64,000 nt of DNA from Trogon surrucura (taxonomy: Eukaryota > Chordata > Aves > Trogoniformes > Trogonidae), in contig CM036619.1 in the NCBI GenBank assembly GCA_020746105.1, positions 56,152,135-56,216,134 of the forward strand. The letters are read 5' to 3'. Position 1 is the stretch's first letter. The number at the start of each line of letters is the position of its first letter. Below, one piece after another: positions 25,401-39,700 of this stretch. The translations under genes were made by a program, and so were the position numbers. Under the pieces are notes generated by a model. That model did not search any database. It was not told the origin of the DNA and saw only the letters and a program-made list of their open reading frames with translations.

Positions 25401-26018
25401 TACCTCTGATTTCTGTTTCCTTTTCTTTCTACTGTGTATTTTGGAGCAAGATGAAAGCTCCAGCCCAAATCACTGCAAGATATTCTTACCCAAATATGAA
25501 AATTTTAGGTCTTGCACCAGTGATAGTAGCTGGAGCTGGGAAGGGTAAATTGTGTTGATATTTAGGGGCGTTAACATAATATCTGTGTGGGCAGGAGCAC
25601 AGTGATCCATATGAGATTGCCAGATGTACGTATTGGTCTATTTAAGGCCTGTTTCTCAGGGATCACTCCAAAATAGTTACAGTCCAATCTCTTCGGCGTG
25701 CTCTTGCTGCAGTCAGCTGCGTTGAGAGAAACTGGGTCTTGTGCAGAGATTGGTGAAGGCGGCTCTCCCCACCGTCACTGTGTTCAGAGTTCAGGATAAA
25801 TTCTCATCCATGAGTTCAGTGGTGTTGAAATGGTAGATTTAAAGTGATTAAGGAGGGAATAAAGTAATTAAATAGCATGACAAACAGCTCTAACTCTGAA
25901 AGACTTTAAGTTGCTTTTGTCTTTAATGTTTTTCATCATATATATTTTTCTATCAAAAATAATTGAGGGTCATTTGTTTGTATCCCCCTTCAGTTCTCAA
26001 AAAATCTGTTCCTTCATA
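22402..26018 (+). other. MTCL1: MTCL1 intron 3, between CR1 copies
   Basis: About 3.6 kb without a recognised gene. It includes a C-run at 23,881-23,889, a TATATAAA string at 24,117-24,124, and the longest non-repeat open frame of the window (24739-25326, + strand, 195 codons). That frame has no recognisable domain and no codon or splice evidence of being an exon. Confidence 0.7.
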
Positions 26019-26880
26019 AGATCATAGAATAATTTGGGTTGGAAGAGACCTTTTAAGGTGACATACTCCAAACCCCCTGCAAGGAACACGGATATCTTCA
26101 GCTATATCAGGTTGCTCAGAGCCCCATCCAACCTGACCTTGAATGTCTCCAGGGATGAGGCATCAACAACCTCTCTGAGCAACCTATTCCAGTGTTTCAT
26201 CACATTCATTGTAAAAAATTCCTGCCTTATGCTCAATATAAATCTACTCTCTTTTACTTTAAAACTGTTACCACTTGTTCTATTGCAATAGACTTTACTA
26301 AAAAGTCTGTCCCTGGCTTTCTTACAAGCCCACTTTAAGTACTGAAAGGCAGCAGTATGGTCTCCTTGAAGCCTTCTCTTCTCCAGGCTGAACAATGTCA
26401 ACTCTCTCAGTCTTTTCTCATAAGAGGGGTGTTCCATCCCTCTGATCGTCTTTGTGACCCTCCTCTGGATGGACTACAACAGGTCCATGTCTTTCCTGTG
26501 CTGAGGATTCCAGAACTGAACACAGTACTGCAGGTGGAGTCTCAGTGGAGTGAAGTAGAGGGAGAGAATCACCTCCCTTGACCTACTTCTTCTGATGCAG
26601 CCCAGGCTATGGCTGGCCTTCTTGGCTGCGAGCACACATTTCCAGCTCATGTCTAGCTTTTCATCCACCAGTACCCTACGTCTTTCTCCACTGAACTTCA
26701 CTCAATCTCCTTATCCCCCAGCCTGTATTAATAGTAGAGGTTGCCCAAACCCACGTGCAGGACCTTGCACTTGGCCCTGTTGAACCTCATGAGGTTCACA
26801 TGGGCCCACTTCTCAAGCTTGTCCCAGGCACAGAGGAGAGGCTGACAGGTCAGTAGTTCTCAGGGTCCTCCTTTCTAAAA
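26019..26880 (-). mobile_element. CR1 LINE, 5'-truncated, about 0.85 kb, minus strand
   Basis: On the minus strand this carries the end of ORF2 and the 3' UTR. Recognisable translated pieces include [55 protein letters not shown] and [18 protein letters not shown]. The 3' terminus is at 26019 (ATCATAGAAT on the + strand). The part upstream of about 26,826 in element orientation (26,838-26,880) matches CR1-like sequence less clearly and may be a deleted or separate piece. It is inactive, with more substitutions than the 46 kb copy. Confidence 0.92.
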
Positions 26881-29800
26881 GAGTCTTTCTGTTTTTCCAT
26901 TGCCATGCTTATGTGTTTTTTATGATGACTTTATTAATTCATTGATTGTTCCCAAAACAGAAGATGTAGTGCATATTGCCACAGGTATCACAAACTATGG
27001 GCACTTACAGGGAAAGGTTCCCATATTAGGGACTGAAATGTAGGTCTTACATTACTTATCAGGATGTGAAATAGTGAGAATTGCTTATGGGAAGGAGGTT
27101 ACTGTTGTATCTTGACCATTATGCATCAAAATTATAGAACGATAGCTCTTAAGTTCTCCACTGCTGTGGTCAGCTTTAAAGTTATGTGACTATAGTTTCT
27201 GCGTTACCTTCACAAGGGAAAGGAAGAAGAAATTAAGGTTAGTTTCCTCAAGAAAAAAAAAAAGGAGTTGGAATGCATCTTTGAACTGCCCAGCACACCC
27301 GTCCTCCCTTTTGGTGTCCTACATCTCTTCAGATGGCCAACTGTATCAGCTTCCCTACCGCCCCTTCTACTGGTTGCTCCTTGGTGGGACTCTCTCACCT
27401 TCTGTTCCTTCCCTGTCTTCTTCACTTTAGGCTTTTCCTCTGTATATTGCAGATATAGATGCTAAGTTGAACCCACAATTCTCCAATATATGCAAACCAG
27501 CCCTTGAAGTTAGGGATGGCTGTTTTGGGCAGGACTTCAGGAACACCTCAAGACAGCAGTCTCTGCTGCTGGTGAGTTGAGCTACACTATTAAAAAATTA
27601 CTTCACAGCTGCTGCCAGAAGTTTTTGCTCCCCTAGATGAGGGGGAGCACAAAAATCAGGCAAGCACAAAAATTTTTAAACAGGCAAGTTTTTTTCCATG
27701 CTATTTCCAGTTCCACCTGCTCTCAGTTTCCCTGAAAACACTGCAAAAACATTCCCATGTTGGGATAATTTGTTCACTTCCATTTTGGTCCCAACTGTAC
27801 TAAGTGCAAAGACCAAACAAAATGAAAAACAATATGTCAGTGAATAGTAAAGTCAAGGTGCTTTTGATCCTACAGTGTTGCTTGTACTCTTAGGTAAAGT
27901 TAACTTTTGTTTGAGTGGATAGTCCATCAGTCCACACAGCCTTAGAGGAGACAGTAATTCAGAGGTATCCCTTGCTTCCCTTGGCCACAACTGTTGTAAG
28001 AGTAGCCATATGGAACAATTTGTATATTCTTTGGGGGGAAAGTGTAGAAAATAGGAGGAATTTCTTTGATTCTGCACAGGAAGAGTAGGCATCGGCACTC
28101 TTGCAGCTGCATTTTATTGAACATGGTTTTGTGCTATGGGGTTGTTAGAAGAAATGGGTACATTGCATGAACAGCTGTCTTTCTGAGTGTAAGTAAGTAC
28201 TGTGGAGAACTTCAGCATGGTTGTTTCTTTGCTACAAGATGAACAGGAGGAAATTTGGCAGTAATTTTGTTAATCTTCCTTTAGAGGAGCCTTGTGTGTA
28301 TTAGCATTGCTGACATGGACATTTCACACGTGCTTCATGTCTTCATGTCATGTGTGCTTTCCTTAGATGCAAGAGCAGTAGAAAGGCTGTCGATGTGGTA
28401 CCCCACAAGTATCCACAAGTGATACTCTGCAAGCATCCACAATGTAATGTGTAAAGCTCCACAAGAAGAACAATACTTCTGCAAAGAATCTAATATTAAA
28501 AGAAAGATTTCCATGTTATTACTACATAATTTTTCGTAGTGAACACAAACGAAGAAAGAGGAGGAAAAAAAGGCCTTTCTGTACATTATCTTCAGTTTCC
28601 TAAACTAATCAGCATGTAATTCTCAGCACATAAAGACTGACAGCACTTTCCAGGATGCACTGAAACTGGTTACTAATAAAGGCATTTTCACAACTGAACC
28701 TGACAGTCTGTTAACTGGTTTTAAATGTAGGTGTTGATTGGATCCTGGCACCTTTATTTCAGGTCATCAGCCAACATAATTGAAGGGGATGGGAGCACTA
28801 ATTAGAATGCAAAGGTTGTCATTCTTATCATATTACAATCTGGTCTTTAGAATTGAATCTGTCTTTTCATCCCTTTCCTGGTCTACAACTGATTTGATTC
28901 CTCACTCTAGCTCTTGCTCTGAGGTCCTGGAGTTGAGTTTTACTCAGCAGCTCAGGAGGAGAAGGGGAAGAATAAGAGATTTCCGCTCAGGCAATCAGGA
29001 TAGGAAATAGTTCAGATAAATCACCCACCACCAAAGGCTTGGTTTACTCTCCTGTCTCAGAAGTGGGAACTGCTGGGCCAGGACAAAGTGGCAGTAACTG
29101 CCTGGAGATTTGTGAGGGGGGATGAGGAATGGAAAGCCTTGGAATACTTCTGATTTAGCTTTAATTTTCTTTTCACGGGTTTCTTGTGTTGCAACTGCTT
29201 ATAGCTGATTATCCATAATCAAGACACTTCAAACAAAGCAATTAACAGTAATATTTCTACTCTCTAAAATTCTTCATGAGGATTTAAAACCTCAAACCAG
29301 ATTGGCAGGTTGGCATTCACAAGAAGAATTGTTTTTACCATGTAAAACTGCTAGCATAAAAGAGACTAGGCATCATTAAGGATTTATTGAGTTTCTATTT
29401 TTTCCATTAAAGTACTGGCTATTATTTTCAAATGAAAGATTTACCATAATGAAATCATGAGCGACTGTGGGTGAGTTTTTTTGACAGCACTCTTAGCTGT
29501 TACAGCCAGGCAGTCAGACTCTGCCCCTGTGGCACGCATAGCAGCATAGCAGTGACAAGTTATCTTCTCTTTGAAAGGAAGTGGAGAATTTGACCACAAA
29601 TGAATGGATGTCAGAGTGATCGGAGCTACCTGCTGTTCTTTTTTTTTTTTTTTTGAAGATCGTGGTGTAATAGCTCTTTGTCTTTCTACTTTGTTTTCTT
29701 TCTTTAATTGTAGACTTGTTTTTTTTCATGATTGAGTGTGTGTTGCAAAGGCAGCCTTGGGGAGTGATGTGATGAAGAAATGCAAAGTGAAGTTATTGCA

Positions 29801-32800
29801 TTACTGCCCAATTAGGGGGAAAAAAAAGTCCATGTTAAGCTTTTTAGGACTTTAGCATTCATTTCATAGGAGTTTTGAAATATGGGAGAAACTGATGATA
29901 GTACTTATATATTTACAAGGCATCGGAGGTAAGGGAATTGGATTTCTGAAAGTGTCTGTATGCAGTTTTTAAAGAGAAGCTGGCTATGTGACAAAGTCAA
30001 GTCAAGCCTTCCCAGGCAACAGTGATGATCTCTGGAGGTGGGTTGCCCAAAAAAAAGATTTTTTTTTTTCTGTCTCAAACCATTTATTATTGTTACAGAC
30101 CTAGGGAATCCTTCATACTAATACATACGCATCCAAGTACTCATTACTTTGGTTTGACATTCGATAGCAAACAAGTGCGTGAGGTTTGATAAGGTAGTTT
30201 GGTTACAACCAAATAGAATATCAAGGTTTCAGTATCTTGCAATTGTGGATACTCTGAATAGTTGGCTATAAAAACCTCCCATTAGTGTCTTCTGTTGGAG
30301 TGCCCACTCCTACCCACACAGCGTGGAATCCAGCAACCACACAGTCCCTTATCCACATCCATGGTACCATTTTGTCTGCTTCAGACTTTCAATTCAGAGT
30401 TGTGGCAACAGTTAATGAGCTAAAATCTGAACTAGGTGTGGCTGACCATGCTACTTTAAAAGAGTATTTCTGTTCTTGTAAGTGGCATGCAAAGCAAGAT
30501 CTGAGGCTCACTGTTTGATCAAGCAGACCTTCAGAGTAAATGTTTAGTGTACTTTTTGATTACCAATCCCGAAATCTCAGCATGGGATGAGGTTTGTTCA
30601 TAAACAACAATAAAAAAACCACACTGCTGAACAGACTGTATTCCTTGGCATGAATTGGCTGTTGTCTGCTGTGATCAGCAGAGGTTGCCTTTTCTTACAG
30701 TGGCACGTCTGAGGGCATCGGCCAAGCCACCAGCTCCTCTCTTCCATAGCGGATGCTAATTCATTTGTCTGCCAGGAGGAATGGAAGAGAATACGTCTCC
30801 TTTGCCTTCTTTGTGAAGCATACGTGTACAACTGTTTCCCTCGCAGAACGATTGCAGTGTAGCCAGCAATTGGGGCGGTTCATGGTGCCTACCTGCTTAC
30901 AGTTATATCAGCTGCAGGCTGCTCTCTCCTGACGCCTGCTCCTGTTCTTCGGTGGGTTTGGAGTTTTGCTATATGAATGGACACTGGAGCCAAGCTCAAG
31001 GTGAAAATTCACCTGTGAACAGTGAAAGTGTGTCTTAATTCTCCAAAGATTTAATAGCTTTCTGGGATTGTATGCAGCCTCTCTATTCTGCCTCACAGTT
31101 GTGTGCAGAGCTTTCATGAAAGGGAACTAGGAGGGGGAAGAATATTATGATGCCCAGATTTTGAGAGGCTGATGGCATAAAGAGTGGGATTGTGGAAACA
31201 GAACAGCTCTTTCAGATATAAAACATGATAAATTGCATCAGCATAACGATGCTCAGCAGAAGCAAGTGAGCAGCAGGAAAGGAATGCAATTTCAATTATG
31301 CCATAAATTCACTTTCAGCTGGCACAGACAGCTATCAGAGGGCAGACAGAATTTTTTTCCTAACCTTAATGAAATACAAGCACTCTGGTTTTAATTTGCA
31401 ATTGGCATTTCTTCTTTGGTGCAGCAGAGGTTGGAAGGCATCTTCCTCTTTTTTTTTTTTTTTTCCTTAGTATGTAGTTTATTTGCCTGGAAGCATTCAT
31501 CTGTTTCTATTATTCATTCCTTACTTTTGTACAACATGAATTTCCTGTGATGATCTCATGATGTTTACAGCATTCCTTGTGATGGCATAAATAGAGCTGG
31601 ATGCTTTGTTTGCTTATTTGGGTGTGGTAAGGAATAGCCACATGCAAACTGCTGTTTAGCCACATCCAGCTAATGTCAGCTTGAGACTTGTTTCAGGCCC
31701 TGGGTAGATCCTCTGCTGGTGTTGTCAAGCTTGAGGACTGTCTCCACAGCGTTCCAGGGGGATTTAAACAGTCATGGGAAAAGATAAACTAATAAAGGAG
31801 AAAGAGCATGTTGAAAATAAATTTAATCTACTATTGATTGCTATTACAGCTACTACAAAGAAAACAGTCATTAAGAAAAAAAACAGGAATGTGCAGGGCT
31901 GTTGTGTATGCAAGTATTTCTAGTAATCTTAAACAGATTTTTAGCTAATATAACTATTTAAAGTATGAGTAGCTCTTTCATGAAAATAGGACATTTCAAA
32001 GTGTTTACTGACGTTTAGCAATGTATTTGAGCCTATCAGAATGTTTTCAGTTGGAGACCCTCACTCTTAATTCACAAAGGTTAATAATTTGCGTCATGGA
32101 GTTCTCTGTGTGATTTACCTCAGGCTTACCGATAAGGAAAAGTGAGGCCAGGTTTATTTAAAACATACACTACTTCTATTTATTCTTTTTTTGTTCCTGA
32201 TCTCATGAGTAGGGATAGCCATTGAGGCCCAACTACTATGCAATGAATTCTTATCCTTTAAGTGCAACTACAGTAGTTTGTCCAGGGATATGTCTGAAAG
32301 CAGCTTTATGCTTTATTTTGTTTTTTTCAGATTAGAATTGTAATACATGTGTGTGGCTAAAGAGTTTCTGTCCTCTTTGGGTATCCTTTCGTCGACAGCA
32401 CTCCACAGCTTTTAACAGCAATCTTTAAACCCCAGTCGTTTCTTCTTGGTGTTTATTGCAGAAAAAAGGTGTTTCTGCTGCTGATTACTCTGCTCCCTCA
32501 TTCCAAGACAAAGTGGCTTTTATGCTGGCACAGAGGGTTGCTGGAGGCAGAAGCTATTACAGAATAACTTGTCGGGCAGACAGCGTAAACAAGTCACCAG
32601 TCTGTGAAACTCACTGCTTCATGATTGTCACCGAAGGGCAGGGATTTAGGGAGACTCAAAGGAGACTAGACATGCATCTGTGTGAAGTGAGCAACCAGAC
32701 CTGTCGTACAAGTGCAAATATTACCAGAAGTTTTAGGAATGAGAGCAATGCTGGATTTAGGATTTAAGTGCACATCAAATGTGGGGATTTGCCTGGGGTC

Positions 32801-35800
32801 CCATTAACTTGAAGAGATTTCCTGCAGAAGCTTCTTCTTTTGGACACATCCCCAGCTTGCTTCCCAAAGGGAACCTGCAGGTGTCTCTCAGTCTGATATG
32901 CATAACCTTGCTAAAAACATGCTCCTTGAAGCTGAGAAGCTTCACAGCCCCAAATCCCTAACAGAAGGGATTACATCTGAATCAGCCCTAAATTGAAACT
33001 CCAGTGTCATATTCTTCGTTGATCTGAGCTAACAGAAATCCTCATTCAAATGTCAAAAGTCCATTTCTGTAATGTGTTTTGGCAACTCTCTCTTTTTTTT
33101 TTCCTTTATTCTTGATACAGCTTCCAGACATGGCTGATGTAGTTGATACTTATCTTCTCCTCAGGAACTTTAATTAAAAATAGTACTTCCTAATAATGCA
33201 GATGCTTCTGTGATTTTTCTCTGGCAAAATAAAGTAAGTTTAAGTAGGCTGTATCATTTTGCTGCTTACTGACGAATTGTTTTTAAAATGGGAACTGCTA
33301 GATGAACATTTAATCAGTAATTCAACTGAGTCAAGGTCTTTATTTTTTTAATATTTTCTCGCAATGGCAAATGGAGGAAAGATAGTGTTACAGAATTTCT
33401 AGGAAGTCCCAACGTGCAGTTTTTAGCCAGTACATGACTTTAACAAGCCTTTTTAGCAAGGTTTAGGCTATCATCATGGATATATAAGCTTAATCCTGAC
33501 TGTAGTAAGATACGATTTGGTGCTGCTCTGTACCTTCCCAGCAGAGTTGGAGTAAACAGGATTTGTGTGGGTAGGTATCTGAGGGGAACAGCTGCAGAAC
33601 AGATTCGCAATCAATTGTGGAGCCTGTGGGCTGCATCATCACAAGGGGATTTGGGCTCTGGATTCATGCAGGGGAAGAGCTGCTACTCAGTGACAGGCTC
33701 AGACCAGCCTCCTTTAGGACATGTAGGGATGGACATGGTGTGGCAGAGCTCACCACAGCCTGGTGGGCACTGCTTTTTGTGGTGGGACTGGTGAAGCCAA
33801 ATCTAGTGAGTGGTCGGGCTCCAGACAGATATATATGTGCGGTCCTTTCCCTTGATCACTGAAGTGTCTTAAAAAGTGTCTTCCAAGTTTTTAAATCCTT
33901 TGGACAGGGGTTATATAAAATCTCTTTACATTTGTCAGAAAAAGATTTACATTTATTGGAAAAACAGCAGTAGCAAGTGTGATCAACGCATAGGAGTTGT
34001 TCTCACGCAGGTGGCAAGTGGAAAGGACTTAGACAAAGTGCTGGGTGTACAAGTTGGTGGCACTGCTGAGGAAATGAGAAGAGGACAGGAACTAATCCCA
34101 TGCCACCTCAGCACTGCTTGGAAAATTTGACCCAGAAGATTTTGGGATTTTATTACATTTTTATTAATTATCATGCTGAGTTTCGTAGTGTCCTAAGTCA
34201 CTTGAGGAAGGAACCAGTGGTGGTTATCTTCTGCAGGCTAGAACTGATGGCCAGTAGGATTAAAAGGCTTTTGTAGTAAATAAAGTAGTGCTTAACTATT
34301 TCCCACAAATGCCTGGTCTCCAGGCAGACAGACCTTCAGAGCAAACTCACCTTGCCTGACTTATTCCTCTCCCCAGAAACAAGTAACTTCATCATTTGGT
34401 TCCTTGGATTACCTTTTATTTCAATGTGTGTGGTTAATTTAAATACTCACGTGTATTTTGCTACAACTTTAAAGAGTGCTGCATTGTCAAAGAAGCTGCA
34501 CCTTTGAAACGTGGACTCCCTTTGTGGTTGTTTCATAGTGTGCAGAAGGTGCAAGTCACCTACTCGCCTGCCTCTCAGTGTGTGGACACGCCGTGGTCCT
34601 GCTGGGTGCTGGAGTCGCTCACCTGCACTCACTGGGATGGTGCCCACACAAGACCGCATGCCTGGTGGCTTGGTGGTGTGGTGCTGGTGGGGCTGACAGC
34701 GGGGCTGCAGCTTGGTAAGTCCCTGGGAACAGGGAGTCGCCCTGTGGCTGAAAACCACCGCTGGAGCTGGAGCCAAACACCAGCCCTGTGGCAGCCCTGG
34801 GAAGCAGCCATGTGCCTGTCCCTGCAAAGGTGACATCCAACATGTGCTTCTCCTAATGCTGCCCTCCCTGAAGGATCACTCTCTTAGGAGAGGGCAGCCC
34901 AACAGCCGCACCGGACTCCTTCCCTCACCCCCTACGCGTATCGCACAGAAAAATGGAGCAGCGCTGCCGTTTGCACCCAAAAGGGCCCTGGGCCCAGGCA
35001 AGACCCCCTTTTCTCCACACTAGCTGGGAGCTTGGAAACAAGGAGAATCTTGAAATGAGTCTTTTGGCCCTCGTTGTGTGTAGGATTGATTTAGAGGTCC
35101 TTGCATATGTGAAAGAGTAGGTGGTGGCATGGAGGATCTGAGAGTTGAAAGCTACCAGAGAAGGAATTAAGCATTTCTTATCACACCTCCTCAGACAATG
35201 GCGGTTAATCCCTGGCTTGCAAAGAACCTTATTCGTCAGGTTAGCAGTTGGGCCAAATTTTGTTGTTCTTCAGGACTTAGGTATGCTTCATGTTTCTGCT
35301 TCCGGCTCATGTTCTTTAGATTTGTCAGGAACTCAAGTGCTAGATGAAAAAGGTGACATGGGGAGGTCTTTACCAATAAGTTAAAAAAAGCAGAAGAACT
35401 GAAGGATTGAACTTTCTTGGATGCTATTCCTTTGAGCCTGTATTCCACAACACGGAGTAGGGGAATTACTGGTATCATCACCAAGGGTCTTTTGACTCAC
35501 TGCTTCCTATGGACTGCTTGAAAAAAAGTATTTGAAAAGGTTATAGCATTTGAAAGTGCTTGGCAAGGTGTTTGTATTTGTACCTCGTATGCTCTTGAGT
35601 GATGTGACTTCACTAAATGCTAGCTACTCCTCACCAGGCTGAGCATGCATCACTTGGGCATCAGCTGTGATAAACTCCGCTGAGGGAGAGCAGAAAAAAG
35701 AAAATGGGGAAAGAGGTTCTAGGTCTACACAGACAAATTACACATGGTCTTTTCTAGGTTACTAAGAAGTGCATTAGAAGCACACAGAAACACAACTGAG

Positions 35801-36445
35801 AACCATCCAGAGCTGTTAACAAACTTCTTTTTCTGGTATGCCCATTGCTTAGACCTTCACGAACACACAGACTATTCATCCGAGAAAGCAGAGATGTATA
35901 TTCCAGCAAATCTGTTATAGTGCACAGTGGATGCTAAACAAGAAATTCTTGAACAACTGGAGGTGGGAGGTCTTCAGCATTTTCCATCGTAAATGTTAAT
36001 GTATGTAGCAGACAGAAGGAGTATTATAAAAAAAAGTTAATGCTTTCACATTTTTCTGTTGCTGACCTATGGCAAGGAGGCCAGTATTTGCATTATTTCT
36101 ATGGTATTTTTTTTCATAAGGGAGGAATGAAAGCAGAAAATAAAGAGATCTCGGCTTGAAGGCATTTGTTCCTGTGAAAACATGACTTAGAGTGGGAATC
36201 TGTTTAAAAGTCGAAGTGGATGAAAACGAGATGTTTAGGTAGAAGAGTTTTTTGATTGCAAATAAAACTTCCAGTTAGAGATGGGTATACCCAAATTGCT
36301 CTCAAACACTTTTTCTATGTCAGAGACAATTATAAAATGCCAAGTTTCACTGTCTTGATTGCCAAGGTATTATTATCCATTCATGTGACCTGAAAATATC
36401 CCAAATACTTCAGAAAAAAGGCAAAAGCCAGGTCCTCTGCCTTAA
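26881..36445 (+). other. MTCL1: MTCL1 intron 3, long unique stretch
   Basis: Some 9.5 kb of intronic DNA. Notable only for T-runs at about 29,639-29,655 and 31,449-31,464, a CpG-containing GC-rich patch at about 34,540-35,020 (see the candidate exon there), and a 103-codon open stretch at 32456-32767 that I could not assign. No transposon family was recognised and no MTCL1 exon was identified. Confidence 0.65.
34539..34714 (+). other. Candidate cryptic or alternative exon in a GC-rich intronic patch
   Basis: A pyrimidine-rich acceptor (TTGTGGTTGTTTCATAG, AG at 34537-34538) and a strong donor (CAGCTTG, then GTAAGTCCC) bound 176 bases. A + strand frame is open across them, encoding for example SPASQCVDTPWSCWVLESL and a hydrophobic run GGVVLVGLTAGLQLG. 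The surrounding 0.5 kb is clearly GC-richer than the flanks. The length is not a multiple of three, so inclusion between the phase 0 exons of MTCL1 would shift its frame. A non-coding transcript, an alternative first or terminal exon, or chance are all possible. The other strand is open too, which weakens any coding claim. Confidence 0.15.
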
Positions 36446-36707
36446 AGACCTTATCACTCTCCACAACTACCTGAAGGGAGGTGGGAGTTGGGCTCTTCTT
36501 CCAGGAGAAGAGATCAGGCTCTTCTTCCTCATGGAGAGGGTGATCAGGCATTGGAACTCACTGCCGAGGGAAGTGGTGGAGTCACAGTCCCTGGAGGTGT
36601 TTAAGGAGAGGCTGGATGTGGCACTTAGGTCTAGCCAATGTGATGATATTGAGTCATAGGACTTGATGATCTCAGAGGTCTTTTCCATCCTCAATAATTC
36701 TGTGATT
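36446..36707 (+). mobile_element. CR1-type LINE 3' fragment with internal loss
   Basis: It begins GACCTTATCACTCTCCACAA, continues CTACCTGAAGGGAGGTGGGAG, skips part of the typical sequence, then reads GGCATTGGAACTCACTGCC and AAGTGGTGGAGTCACAGTCC. It ends in GAGGTCTTTTCCATCC and ATAATTCTGTGATT. It is the CR1 tail type that uses AGGTCTTTTCCAACC rather than AAGGTCCCTTCCAACC. The copy is truncated and decayed. Confidence 0.88.
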
Positions 36708-39700
36708 TAAAAGTGACGCTTGCATTAACTGTTTTAACAGCTAACAAATAATTTTCTAGACGACTGGCTGTAGTTTATCTGAAATTTTAGCAGTAATAAA
36801 CCCTCTGATGTTTTCCTGAGATGTTCAGTGGAGTGTAATATGATGTAAAAGAAGATCTATGACGAGAAGACAAACTTGTTTACGGGTACGCACTGAAAGG
36901 GATTGTAATGAAGTCTTACTCAAAGCTGCTGCATGGACTCAGACTGTGGGCAGGTCTCCTACATATGCGTGAGTAAATATGCCAACTGTCAAAAGGCAAG
37001 CAACATTTGCAATCCCTCTCTTCCACTTTTCTCCTATAACATGGCTGCAGCACTGTTCTCCCTAACAGACTCTCCTTCTTAATTTAGCAATGATAAAGAA
37101 CCTCTGTAAACCAAGAAGCTTCATGCTGATGTCCTGCTCAGTGTCAAGGAGATCTAAAAAAAATCCACCTGTTTTGTCTCTTTGATTCAGTTAGGGATTA
37201 TGTTCTGGTAGAGGTTGTTCCAGCCATTTTCCAGAAAGTTGTGCATGTATCAAATACATTAAGATCAGCAGCTGCAGTTTGGATAACTTGTTGAGCTATT
37301 TCCAAAATTCATGGCTAATTCAAGGAGGCCCTTGTCCCTAAAGAGCAGAAACAAACAAACAAATCCCAGTCAGAAGCACATACAGTGTCTGTGAAAGCAG
37401 AAGGTGTGCTTTGCTTTGGCCAGCTGAGTAACACAGCATGAAGGGTTGTGGTGCCACCCTTCCTTATGTGCCATGAGACATCACACTTGCTTGGATGGAA
37501 AGACCCACAATATGCATCTGACCAGAGTGGACTTTCACGTTCCTCCAGAAATCTCTCAGCTACTGGAGACAGGGATTTACCATAGTGTGAATGTTTAAGG
37601 CATTCATATCTTGGTACATCAGCTCTGTTATTTTAAGTCTGCTTCCCTTGATCCTTGATGCTTTCTATTTTCTATGAGGATACAGTGCTTAAAAATGAGG
37701 GTGATCTGAAGTTGTAACTGCATAGGGCCAACGAAACTTCTGCCATGTTGAGAAGCGTATGTGCTGCTAACGGCCAATCTTAGGGCACCTTTTGAAAGCA
37801 GGGATGCCTCTGAAGAGCAATCAGGAGCAAATCACTATTACTTAGTCACTCTACACAGTTGTAGAGAAAGCTTCTTGGGTTACGTCTCCATTCACACTAG
37901 GTGCTCTGTATTGCAAGCTTAAAATCAGGCCAGAATTGGTGAAGTCCTTGTGATTCCTCACATTCTGACAGTATTGATGAATTACATGGAGAGGGATTCA
38001 TTTAGTCCTTTGAAGTTATGTATCTTCTTAACCCACTGGAACAATTCTTGATTCACAGTCCTCTTGAAAGCCAGCATTCATAACTTGAGGTAATCTTAGG
38101 GGTTTGTGTTGGGTTCCTGTCCAGAATGTAAGAAACTTTGAGATAGGATTTCCAGAGCAACATTTTGGAAAACAGCGTGTGATTCCCATTTGTGATATGC
38201 TATACTAGTCTCAATCCTTTTTCTTTCAATGAATTTTCATTCCTGTAAACTTTTATGATGAGGCCTTTTGCTCAATGTGAACGTGGAACAGGTGAGCCTG
38301 ACTACAGCCCATTAATGTCAAAATGAGATGCTTAAGTAAAATTGAACACAGTGAAGACTGTAATGGGTAAGTAAAAGTATCTACCTGTGCTGCTTATTCA
38401 GCCCTATAAATGAAATATGCAGATGTACAGCATGTAGCATATACAGCTGTAGTGCACTTTACAACTTTGTGGGCACATCCACACAGATCCATAAGCCATG
38501 CCAAATGGCAAAAAAGAATAAATGTAAGGGTTGTCTAGTGGCACCATCTCTCTCTCTAAACTTCTTTTTCTGCCCACTTTAAGCTGGTGGATCTGCAAAA
38601 TACAGTATTCTGTCTTCTTAAAGTGACAAACTGCCAATTGGGTAGGTTTTGCACCATCCCTAAGTTTGTTTTCTCCTGCATCCCGTAACAAGCCCTATGC
38701 CCCTTTAGACAGTAACTCCCATATTTTGCATATCAGTCTGGAAGAAAGTTTCTTCCTCTCAGCTCTGCACGAGTTTCACTTAACAACAGCTTAATCTCCT
38801 TCAATGGAGCACTTGTCATGCTCTGATTTCACTGATTAGGTTACTTGGGTTCCTTCATCTATCATCATTCATCTGATCCTGTGCACGTCTTCATATTTAT
38901 TGTGATAAAGCCTTTAGACAGATAAGCTTACACCCTCGTACTTCCTTTTTTATATTTTTCTGCTTTTTGAGGTGTAGCTTTTATATAACAGTAGCCTTGG
39001 TATCCCTGGGTCAGTCACTCTCAGATCTAATAAAATTAGCAATCTGACAGTGGATGCCAGTGGGTAACCAGGCTGTCTTGAATCCTTCTCCCTCCCAGGT
39101 CACATTGCCATTGATACCACTTGAGTTCATAATGTCGTGGAAAAAAAAATTATCAGGTTGTTTAATATTCCTGGAAAGAACAACCTTGAATAGAGCTGTT
39201 GAGACATACTCTCGATTATTGTGGAGGCTTTAGGCCTTTATTCTCTTCTACTAGATTGTAAAAGCAGAAATACATGTCCTGTCATTTGATGAACACATAC
39301 CCCCAGAGTACTTGCTTTTCTCAGATGAGCAAGAAAACCTGCTCTCTCAGTTCTCTCTCAAAATTCCTCCTTTTGCAAAAAGTATAGCACCATGCTTTGG
39401 TTATTCCAGCATCGCTACTGCATGAGTAGCATATTTGTAGCTTCCAGTGTTGCAGCTGTTCACGCCTTCAGCTGCATTTTCAGTACTTAGAGAGACAATA
39501 ATGAGGAAAAAATGTCTGTGTAGGAAGTACACTTTTCCAGATCTGTTTAGACTTAGTATTATTGGAATAATGAGGAACGGGTGAATGCTAATAACATAGT
39601 TTTTGAAGTCCCCTTTTAGTGAAGCAACTTTGCTTGGAGCACTTCTCTATGGTGCCTTTATAGAGAAGTGGACATACTCAAGTGCTTTAGATAAACCACC

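Noticed and set aside
31449-31464. Long T-run as the tail of a minus-strand retroposon
   Set aside because: No SINE or processed gene body is recognisable beside it, so it is treated as low complexity. The same holds for the T-run near 29,640.
32456-32767. A 103-codon frame preceded by an acceptor-like TTCTTCTTGGTGTTTATTGCAG
   Set aside because: The acceptor looks acceptable, but the frame ends in a stop without a donor, the peptide resembles no MTCL1 sequence or other family, and it lacks an ATG start. Most likely chance.
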